A stretch of 11,281 nucleotides of DNA from Chloroflexota bacterium (GTDB lineage Bacteria > Chloroflexota > UBA6077 > FW602-bin22 > JACQUS01): assembly GCA_016210125.1 (NCBI GenBank), contig JACQUS010000013.1, positions 1 to 11,281 on the forward strand, given 5' to 3'. The notes beneath the pieces were generated by a model, which saw only the letters and a program-made list of their open reading frames with translations, was not told the origin of the DNA and ran no database searches. Positions 1 through 5,648 of the stretch are shown here, piece after piece. A program made the position numbers and the translations under genes. The first letter of the stretch is position 1, and every line of letters begins with the position of its first letter.

Positions 1-993
1 CTCGAAGACCTGCGCCTGGTGCTCCGGCGGGATGCCGATGCCATGGTCGCGGACGCTGACCTCGGCCTCGCCGCGCGCCGGGTCCTCGCGCACGGCCACC
101 TCGACCGGTCCGCCATCCGGCGAGTACTTGATGGCGTTCTCGAGCAGGTTGTCGAGCACCTGGCGCAGCCGCAGCGCGTCGCCCCACACGACGACGACGG
201 CCTCCGGCCCGCACAGCGTGATGGTGTGGCGCGCGCTCTTGCCCTGCGCCTGCGTCACGGCCTCGCGGACCAGCGTCAGCAGGTCGAAGGGGCGAAAATC
301 GTAGCTGAAGCGGTCGGCGTCCATGCGCGCCACGTCGAGCGCGTCGGCGACGAGGCGCGCCAGGTGGCTGGCCTCGCGCTGGATAGTGGCGACCATCAGC
401 TCGCGCTGCGCGGCGGCAATGCGCGGCCCGTGCTGCAGGAGAAGCGTGGCGTAGCCCTCGATGGCCGCGATGGGGCTACGCAGCTCGTGGGTGATCATCG
501 CCATGAAGTCGACCTTGAGGCGGTCCAGCTCGCGGAGGCGCTCGACGAGCGCAGCCAGCTCGTCGTTGCGCGCCGCCAGGGCCGCGCGTAGGCGCTCTTT
601 CTCGGCAGCCTCGGCGTGCTGGCAGACGGCGCGCTCGACGGCCCCCGGCAGCGCGGCGGCGAAGTCGCCGGCCTTGGGCAGGTACTCGTGCGCGCCGGCC
701 TTGACCGAGGCCACGGCCAAGGTGGCCGAGTCGACCGCCGTCAAGACGACGACGGGGAGGTCGTGGCCGGCGAGCCTCAGGGCGCCGAGCGCCTCCAGCC
801 CGGTCATGTCCGGCAGCCAGTGGTCGAGGACGAGCACGCCGTACGCCACGGCGCGCAGGCGCTCAAGTGCGGCCTCGCCGCACGCCGCCACCTCGACCTG
901 CCAGCCTTCGCGCTCCAGCGCGGCGCGCGCCAAGAGCGCGTGGTCCTCGTTGTCCTCGACGAGCAGCGCGCGCCGTGGCGCGGCACCGGTCAT
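1..993 (-). CDS. Receiver-histidine kinase hybrid (REC-HisKA-HATPase), 3' end cut off by the window edge
   Basis: A soluble sensor-type kinase with its receiver domain at the N-terminus. It reads in from position 993 and is still open at position 1, giving 331 residues. The receiver spans about residues 7-125: acidic pair E13/D14, phospho-acceptor D57 in VLVLDHWLPD, T85 and K107. A short helix (about 128-160) leads to the HisKA domain, with phospho-accepting H169 in MITHELRSP. The ATPase domain follows, with N286 in DNLLENAIKY and D316 in VRDHGIGIP; the G2 box and the end are missing. No membrane segment is visible. ATG at 993 is preferred because GGAG lies 7 nt upstream. An in-frame ATG at 1020 has no Shine-Dalgarno and follows a TAG by two codons. 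The gene lies downstream of, and in the same direction as, the membrane kinase ending at 1230, so the two may share a relay. Family assignment is firm; the signal and partner are unknown. Confidence 0.93.
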   Translation of the reverse strand, partial: MTGAAPRRALLVEDNEDHALLARAALEREGWQVEVAACGEAALERLRAVAYGVLVLDHWLPDMTGLEALGALRLAGHDLPVVVLTAVDSATLAVASVKAGAHEYLPKAGDFAAALPGAVERAVCQHAEAAEKERLRAALAARNDELAALVERLRELDRLKVDFMAMITHELRSPIAAIEGYATLLLQHGPRIAAAQRELMVATIQREASHLARLVADALDVARMDADRFSYDFRPFDLLTLVREAVTQAQGKSARHTITLCGPEAVVVVWGDALRLRQVLDNLLENAIKYSPDGGPVEVAVREDPARGEAEVSVRDHGIGIPPEHQAQVFE

Positions 994-1106
994 CGCACAG
1001 CTCCGCTCAGTGGTTGCCATGATAGTCTACTACGGAGAACGATTGCGTTTGCGGACGTGCGCATTCGGCCGGCCGCGCCGAGCGCGCGCGTGTACCTCAC
1101 CCCCGG

Positions 1107-1131
1107 CCCCCTCTCCGACTCGGAGAGGGGG
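1107..1131. repeat. 25-bp perfect palindrome in the gap between the two kinase genes
   Basis: Arms CCCCCTCTCCGA (1107-1118) and TCGGAGAGGGGG (1120-1131) are exact reverse complements around a single C. As RNA it would form a stem of at least 10 bp with a GACTC loop. It follows CTCACCCCCGG. Neither strand has a T tract after it, so it is not a classical terminator. This C-rich type resembles intergenic palindromes recalled from Chloroflexota genomes; that comparison is memory, not a search. Confidence 0.7.
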
Positions 1132-1150
1132 CGCAGAGCGGGCGGGGAGT

Positions 1151-1177
1151 CCAGAGGTCGCCTTCGGCGACCTCTGG
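1151..1177 (-). repeat. 12-bp-stem hairpin, copy 1 of a shared 3'-end element
   Basis: CCAGAGGTCGCC (1151-1162) and GGCGACCTCTGG (1166-1177) pair perfectly around a TTC loop. The inner 11 bp of each arm recur exactly at 10799-10823 with another loop. Read on the minus strand, GGCTGG (1205-1210) and CCCCACCCCA (1192-1201) precede the hairpin, and the same two words precede the second copy on the plus strand. Here the element lies about 53 nt past the stop codon of the membrane kinase. That suggests an mRNA 3'-end structure or a dispersed palindromic repeat. No T run follows. Confidence 0.75.
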
Positions 1178-1229
1178 AACCCTTCCCAGGGTGGGGTGGG
1201 GAAACCAGCCCGTGCGGCCTATGTTCGGC

Positions 1230-3650
1230 TTAGGCCGGAGGATCCTCGTGCGTGGCGGCCGCCACGGGCTCGGGCGTGGCCGCGCGCTCGCCGGGCGCGG
1301 CGTGGGCGCCGTGCGCGCCGTCGTCCGGCGAGCGCGGCAGCGTGAAGGAGACCGTCGTGCCCCGGCCCTCGCCGCTCTCGACCCACACCTCGCCGCCGTG
1401 CGCGCGGACGATCTTCTGCACCAGCGCCAGCCCCATGCCCGACCCGGGGACGTCCTGGCGCTCGGGTGCGCGGAAGAACGGGCGGAAGAGCCGACCCTGT
1501 ACCTGAGCCGGGATGCCCAGGCCGTTATCGCACACCCAGAAGCGCCAGGTCGCGCCGTTGGGCTCGGCGCCGATCTCCACGCGCGGGGCCGCCTGCGCGC
1601 CGCGATACTTGACGGCATTGTCGATCAGGTTGGCGAAGACGCGCTCCAGCCGCCCGCGCTCGGCGCGCACCATCGGCAGCGTGGGGCTAACGACAAACGT
1701 GATCGGCTGCTGCTCCGGCTGCGCGTGAGCCTCGCAGAGATTGCGCACCATGGCGTACGTGTCCACTGGCACGCGCGGCTCACTCATGGTCCCGGCGCGG
1801 GCCAGCTCCAGCAGAGCCTGCATGAGCCGCTCCATGTGCTCGGCGTTGCGGCTCAGCCGCTCCAGGTAGCGCGTCTGCGTCTCGGCGTCGAGGTCGCCGC
1901 GCGCCAGGGCCGCGCTGTAGCTCTGGATGGAGACCAGCGGCGCCTTGAGGTCGTGCGAGACCGCGTAGACGAACTCCTCGACCTCGCGGCTGCGCGCCCG
2001 CTCGGCGCGGTAGGCGGCGTGGATGTCGGCGGCGTAGCGCTCGAGCTGCGCCTGGGCCGCCTCGAGCTCGGCGGTGCGCTCGTGAATACGCTCCTCCAGC
2101 GTGCGGTTCAGCTCCGTCAGCGCGGCGCGCGAACGGCCGAGCTCGCCGGAGAGGGCGTCGAATGCCTGGCCGAGCCGCTCCAGTTCGTCGCCGGTCCTGA
2201 TGGCCACGCGCTTCCCCTCGCCGCGGGCCAGGGCCGCGAAGGCGCCTTCGAGCACGCGCAACGGGCCGGTGATGCTCTGCATAAGGACGGCGCCGACGGC
2301 CGCGAGGAGCAGGATGGCAGCAAACCAGAGCGTGGCGCCGAGCACGGTGGTCAGCGTCACGTTGCGATAGGCCAGGCGCAGCGGCTCGTGCGCCCTCACG
2401 ACCCAGGGTGTGCCGGCCACGGCGTGCTCGACCACGAGCCAGCGCCGCACGCCGTCGTCGACGACGGCGGGGCCTGCTGCGCGGGTCTCGGCCGGGTCGC
2501 CGTTGCGCAGGCTGACGCCGCCCGCGGCCCCGCCCGTGGCCTCAAGCGACGGCAGCGACAGGTCGACGCTGGCGCTGAGGCGGCGGCCGTCGGGCAGAGC
2601 GCGGCTCACCACGGCGAGCTCCGGAGCGCCGGCCGCGCCGAGCGGCGAGACCGCTACACCCCCGGGCAGCGCTCCGGGGAGCGCCGGCAGCGGGGCCGAT
2701 AGGGGCTCAGTAGTCGTCGTCGCTCGCAGCGCGCCAACGGCGTCGTGTAGCCAGAGCGCGCGCAGCCGCGCCGGCGGCCCCGCGTAACCGAGGATCGCCG
2801 CCAACTCCTCGGACGTATCGTGAGGCAGTGCGGCGTGGGTGGCCAGCGAAAGCGCCGCGCGCGCCGCGTTGTCGCTGACGAACGCGGCTGCGAGCTCGGC
2901 CTCGGAGCGAAGCCTCGAGTGGGCCTCCTGCTCCTCGGTCGCGTGCACGGCCAGGATGATGGGCGCGCCGAGCAAGACCAGGGGTAGTGCGGCGGCGATC
3001 GTCGAGCCGCGGAGCAGGCGGCTGTAGAGCTGCGACGACGGCAGCAGCGGCGCCAGGGCCGTGGCGAGCGCCGCGCTGGCGACGCCCAGCGCCAGCACGC
3101 CGCCGAGCCAGCGCGCCGGCACGGCGAGCACGAAGGCGATGAGCAGCGCGCCCACGACGGCCGCAGCACACAGCCAGGCGCGCTGCTGCGGCCGCCAGGC
3201 GGCCCCCGCCAGGGCGCCGCCGCCGGCAAGGCCGACGGGCACGAGCCAAATCGGGCAGGATGGGTCCTCGAGTGCGCAGAGTGCCACGGCGCCGAGCACC
3301 AGCCCGCCCCAGACCTCGAAGCCGAGCCGGCGGCGCTGCCCGCCGACGAGGACCCCGGCGGCGAACAGCAGGAAGCCGGCGCCTTCCGCGCGGGCTGCGG
3401 GCAGCAGCGCCAGGCCCGCCGTGCCGGCGCCGAGCGCGCCAAGCAGGCGCGCCGGCCAGGCGAGCGGCCAGAGGCGCGCTGGCAGCGTGCGGCTGAGCAG
3501 CAGGCCGAGCGCGCTGGTGGCCATAGTCCAGCCGACGATCTGCGCCCATGGCAGGAGTGGCCGGTAGGCGGGCTGATCCAGCTCGTGCGGTAGCAAGAGC
3601 AGCAGCCCCGCCAGGGCTAGGCCCGTGGCGATCAGCCACACGCCGCGCAT
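1230..3650 (-). CDS. Large membrane-bound sensor histidine kinase with a nine-segment membrane domain, extracytoplasmic sensor and HAMP
   Basis: An 806-residue kinase. Hydrophobic segments lie at about residues 4-20, 34-53, 66-86, 90-104, 113-127, 134-152, 158-178, 181-203 and 217-236. An outside-facing region of about 190 residues (238-430) looks like a dCache/PDC-type sensor, and its end, GTPWVVRAHEPL, suits that fold. Another membrane helix (432-456) and a HAMP domain (457-508, with GDELERLGQAF) follow, then a coiled coil (505-557). HisKA has H566 in AVSHDLKAP. The ATPase has N678 in IDNAVKY, D708 in CDNGLGIP, and a GSGMGLAL G2 box. A Pro/Ala-rich tail of about 30 residues ends it. ATG at 3650 is the first start after an in-frame TAG at 3657-3659; the Shine-Dalgarno is weak. 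A TTGACA promoter lies about 70-100 nt upstream. It is divergent from the receiver at 3967, the likeliest local phosphorylation partner. The ligand cannot be told from the sequence. Confidence 0.93.
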   Translation of the reverse strand: MRGVWLIATGLALAGLLLLLPHELDQPAYRPLLPWAQIVGWTMATSALGLLLSRTLPARLWPLAWPARLLGALGAGTAGLALLPAARAEGAGFLLFAAGVLVGGQRRRLGFEVWGGLVLGAVALCALEDPSCPIWLVPVGLAGGGALAGAAWRPQQRAWLCAAAVVGALLIAFVLAVPARWLGGVLALGVASAALATALAPLLPSSQLYSRLLRGSTIAAALPLVLLGAPIILAVHATEEQEAHSRLRSEAELAAAFVSDNAARAALSLATHAALPHDTSEELAAILGYAGPPARLRALWLHDAVGALRATTTTEPLSAPLPALPGALPGGVAVSPLGAAGAPELAVVSRALPDGRRLSASVDLSLPSLEATGGAAGGVSLRNGDPAETRAAGPAVVDDGVRRWLVVEHAVAGTPWVVRAHEPLRLAYRNVTLTTVLGATLWFAAILLLAAVGAVLMQSITGPLRVLEGAFAALARGEGKRVAIRTGDELERLGQAFDALSGELGRSRAALTELNRTLEERIHERTAELEAAQAQLERYAADIHAAYRAERARSREVEEFVYAVSHDLKAPLVSIQSYSAALARGDLDAETQTRYLERLSRNAEHMERLMQALLELARAGTMSEPRVPVDTYAMVRNLCEAHAQPEQQPITFVVSPTLPMVRAERGRLERVFANLIDNAVKYRGAQAAPRVEIGAEPNGATWRFWVCDNGLGIPAQVQGRLFRPFFRAPERQDVPGSGMGLALVQKIVRAHGGEVWVESGEGRGTTVSFTLPRSPDDGAHGAHAAPGERAATPEPVAAATHEDPPA

Positions 3651-3966
3651 CGTCCGCTAGCCCCGCGCTGCGCCGTTGCGCCGTTGCGTCACTAGCGCTC
3701 CCAGACGCCTCAGCCGTCACTATGGGCGCGTGGTCGCGGCACTGTCAAGCGTGCCGTGGCTCAGCAGCCTGTCGCCCCGTGAGATGCGGTCGAAGACTCG
3801 ACTCCAGCGAGCAGGCGAGCTATCGCTGCGGCGTGCCTCGCCGGATAGGGCGCATGCCGGCCGGCAGGGAATACCCGGCGCGGGGTACGGGGTTACTCCA
3901 ACCGGCCGTCGCCACGGCTGACAAGGCCGCCCATGCTTGGCCCATGGACGGTGCAGAGCGACGACC
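3651..3966. other. Divergent intergenic region between membrane kinase and receiver gene
   Basis: This 316-bp stretch has no convincing gene. It holds a minus-strand promoter (3719-3748), a tandem GCGCCGTT pair (about 3668-3685) and two GTCACTA words (3688-3694 and 3716-3722) spaced 28 bp apart. The second word overlaps the promoter's -10 box, so it could be an operator, but two 7-mers are weak evidence. No clear plus-strand promoter for the receiver was found. Confidence 0.5.
3719..3748 (-). promoter_or_regulatory. Sigma70-type promoter for the membrane histidine kinase
   Basis: On the minus strand a perfect -35 TTGACA (3748-3743) is followed after 18 bp by CATAGT (3724-3719), which matches TATAAT at four of six positions. 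Transcription would start near 3711, giving a leader of about 60 nt before the kinase ATG at 3650. A perfect TTGACA is unusual in DNA this GC-rich, and its position and direction suit the gene. Confidence 0.5.
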
Positions 3967-4404
3967 GTGACCGATGCTCCCGCTGCTCCCACGTGCGCCC
4001 ACCTACTACGGGTGCTCGTGGTGGATGACGACGACGATCATCTCCTGCTGACCGCCGCCGTCCTCGGCGAGCGCTTCTGCGTGGGTACGGCACGGAGCGC
4101 CCAGGCGGCGCTGCGCGTGCTGGCCAATGGCCACTGGGACGCCCTCGTGTTGGACTACCACCTGCCGGACCTCAGCGCCGCGGAGCTGCTCGAGCACCTG
4201 GCGGCGTCCGACCGCGCGCTCCCGGCGGTCGTCGTCACCGCCCAGCCGACCGAAGACGAGGCGCGCGCGGCCTTGCGCAGTGGCGCAGCCGCCTACATGG
4301 TGAAATCTGCCGCGAGCCTAGACGCGCTGCCGCTCGCCCTCCTGCGCGCCATCGAGCGCGATGGTCTCCGCGACGGGACGCGCGTGCCGCGGCTACCGTC
4401 GTAG
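3967..4404 (+). CDS. Stand-alone response regulator receiver protein (single REC domain)
   Basis: A 145-residue CheY-like protein with no output domain. It carries the full receiver site: acidic residues D20-D22 in LVVDDDDD, phospho-acceptor D63 in LVLDYHLPD, T91 in VVVTAQ and K113 in YMVKSA. After the REC fold only about 15 residues remain, so it can act only by protein contact or as a phosphorelay shuttle. GTG at 3967 is chosen because the receiver fold begins about 13 residues later and a purine-rich AGAG lies about 10 nt upstream. A TTG at 3937 in the same frame would add ten residues. It is divergent from the membrane kinase, with which it probably forms a pair. Its sequence style (DHWLPD versus DYHLPD around the acceptor) resembles the receiver of the hybrid kinase at the left edge. 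Family is sure; partner is inferred. Confidence 0.9.
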   Translation: MTDAPAAPTCAHLLRVLVVDDDDDHLLLTAAVLGERFCVGTARSAQAALRVLANGHWDALVLDYHLPDLSAAELLEHLAASDRALPAVVVTAQPTEDEARAALRSGAAAYMVKSAASLDALPLALLRAIERDGLRDGTRVPRLPS

Positions 4405-4419
4405 CCGCGGCAGGGTTTG
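4385..4419 (+). terminator. Hairpin overlapping the receiver stop codon, likely terminator
   Basis: TGCCGCGGCTAC (4385-4396) and GTAGCCGCGGCA (4401-4412) form a perfect 12-bp stem with a CGTC loop. The TAG stop (4402-4404) lies inside the right arm. The sequence after it is GGGTTTGG, a short T run, so as an intrinsic terminator it is imperfect but plausible. Confidence 0.5.
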
Positions 4420-4711
4420 GGGTGTCCCCTTGGCGGACAGCCAGATCGTAGCCGCGGGCTTTTCCCCGCCCATATCCGGGCGCTTGGCGAGGGCCAAGCC
4501 TTCACGCCACAGGGATTTGCGCTACCGCGGGGCGATCGATGTCATCGGCGGGGGACAAGTCCCCGCGTTGCCGGGATTCTCAGACACCCCCGTGAAAAGA
4601 ACCTGCGCGGCCGCCACGCCGGCGTTTCTGTCATATCCGTGGCAGCTCGTCCGAGACGGCAGGCATGGAAGGAAGGCGGTGGTATACTGCACGCGAGGGG
4701 CTACTGCACCC
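4405..4711. other. Non-coding interval with several short hairpins
   Basis: No gene is supported here. After the hairpin overlapping the receiver stop, further inverted repeats are GGGG-TGT-CCCC (about 4419-4429), GCGGG-CTTTTC-CCCGC (about 4453-4468), GCTTGGC-GAGG-GCCAAGC (4482-4499) and GGGGAC-AA-GTCCCC (about 4551-4564). A GTAGCCGCGG word from the first hairpin recurs at 4448-4457. These could be transcription-end structures, a structured leader, or remains of palindromic repeats. No known riboswitch or ncRNA was recognised. An extended -10 promoter closes the interval. Confidence 0.5.
4680..4688 (+). promoter_or_regulatory. Extended -10 promoter ahead of the phosphatase gene
   Basis: TGG at 4680-4682 directly precedes TATACT (4683-4688), which matches TATAAT at five of six positions, so this is a TGn-extended -10. 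The spacing-appropriate -35 (CAGGCA, about 4660-4665) is poor, as is usual with extended -10 sites. A start near 4695 would leave a GAGGGG ribosome site at the very front of the message. Confidence 0.5.
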
Positions 4712-5380
4712 GTGCGTCCGGGCGGTCTGCGGTACGCCAGCCTGCTGCAGAGCGTGCAGGCCCGGCTGCGTCGGCCGCGTGGCTTGGCGAGGGCACCTGG
4801 CGCGGTGTTTCTCGACCGCGATGGCGTGATCAACCGCAACCGCCACGACTACGTCAGGGCGTGGACCGAGTTCGAGTTCCTGCCGGGGGCTTTGGCAGCG
4901 CTGGCACGGCTGAAGGGCGCTGGGCGGCGGGTGATCGTCGTGACCAATCAGTCGATCGTGGGGCGTGGGCTCGTGGACGCTGGGGACCTGGCGCGGCTGC
5001 ATGATCGCATGCGGGAGGCGGTCGCTGCGGCGGGCGGCGAGATCGAAGAGGTACTAGTCTGTCCGCATCACCCGGCGAGCGGGTGCACCTGCCGCAAGCC
5101 GCGGCCGGGCCTGCTCCTGACGGCGCGCGACCATCTCGGCGTGGACCTGCGGCGGTCGGTGTTGGTGGGCGACCACGTGACCGACCTGACGGCCGCCGTG
5201 GCGGCCGGCTGCGCGGCGCTGCTGGTGCTGAGCGGGCGGACGCCGGCCGGAGCCGGCCACGGCCCGGCGGATGGCGCGTGTCTAGGGAAGGCCTGGGACG
5301 TCGTGCCGGCCGTGCTCGACCTCGGCGCTGCGGTCGACCTGCTGCTCGGGGCGCCGCGCGAGGTCGCCGCGCTAGGCTGA
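4712..5380 (+). CDS. gmhB: HAD-family D-glycero-D-manno-heptose-1,7-bisphosphate 7-phosphatase type protein (GmhB-like)
   Basis: A cytoplasmic HAD phosphatase of about 222 residues. Counted from GTG 4712, motif I is D35/D37 in VFLDRDGVIN, motif II is T78 in VVTNQS, motif III is K129, and motif IV is D154/D158 in VGDHVTD. Between motifs II and III is the zinc-site pattern of GmhB and related histidinol phosphatases: C117, H119, C125 and C127 in CPHHPASGCTC. In the GmhB family this enzyme removes the 7-phosphate from heptose bisphosphate, giving heptose-1-phosphate for a nucleotidyltransferase. Such an enzyme is encoded next (5649), which favours a sugar role over histidine synthesis. The open frame extends much further upstream, so the start is uncertain. 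GTG 4712 lies after the likely transcription start with GAGGGG 11 nt before it; GTG 4679 has a better AAGGA but precedes the promoter, and GTG 4754 is also possible. Substrate is inferred. Confidence 0.87.
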   Translation: MRPGGLRYASLLQSVQARLRRPRGLARAPGAVFLDRDGVINRNRHDYVRAWTEFEFLPGALAALARLKGAGRRVIVVTNQSIVGRGLVDAGDLARLHDRMREAVAAAGGEIEEVLVCPHHPASGCTCRKPRPGLLLTARDHLGVDLRRSVLVGDHVTDLTAAVAAGCAALLVLSGRTPAGAGHGPADGACLGKAWDVVPAVLDLGAAVDLLLGAPREVAALG

Positions 5381-5648
5381 TGGCGCGGCCGCGGCGGTTG
5401 GCGGCGGTCGTGGTGCGTCTGCCGTGCTGGAGCGGCGATGAGCGCTGAGGAGCCACCCGCGGGCGGACGAGGGGACCACCGGACAACGCGCGTAGCGCAC
5501 AGTCGAGGTCGGGCGGCGGCGTCGAGCGGCGGTAGCCTGGGCGCAGCGATGCGTGGTTGCGGCGACGGGCAGCGCGGCCGAGCGCAGGCCCTTCGCGTTG
5601 GCCGAGGGTGGCGCGTTGGACGGGGCCGGTAGGCCGGAGCGGGAGCGC
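5381..5648. other. Gap between phosphatase and nucleotidyltransferase-adaptor gene
   Basis: This 268-bp stretch shows no convincing gene, promoter or hairpin. A 64-codon frame (5438-5632) has a GGAG before its ATG, but it reads as Arg/Gly-rich low-complexity peptide typical of random frames in GC-rich DNA. The stretch is probably an untranslated part of a shared message. Confidence 0.45.

Noticed and set aside
1024..1052. Possible minus-strand promoter (TAGACT, 1029-1024) for the hybrid kinase
   Set aside because: The -10 matches four of six, but no -35 is recognisable (GCAAAC at the right spacing), so it is not listed as a feature.
1191..2702. 503-codon plus-strand frame across the membrane kinase
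   Set aside because: It is antisense to a gene with full kinase motifs. Its Arg/Gly/Ala-rich, family-less translation is typical of shadow frames in high-GC DNA.
3676..3921. 81-codon frame with SSVPWLSSLSPREM, recalling the start of cyclic-nucleotide-binding regulators
   Set aside because: Only about a dozen residues look similar. The beta-roll and phosphate-binding cassette do not follow, and the stretch lies over the kinase promoter.
4361..4711. N-terminal extension of the phosphatase to 4361
   Set aside because: It would overlap the receiver gene's end and cross hairpins and a promoter. The translation has no HAD features.
5438..5632. 64-codon frame with GGAG before its ATG, between phosphatase and nucleotidyltransferase
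   Set aside because: The translation is low-complexity Arg/Gly/Ala with no motif. One plausible ribosome site is not enough.
5553..5648. Upstream extension of the nucleotidyltransferase to GTG 5553
   Set aside because: The extra 32 residues are not part of the fold, which begins right after ATG 5649, and that ATG has GGAG at good spacing.
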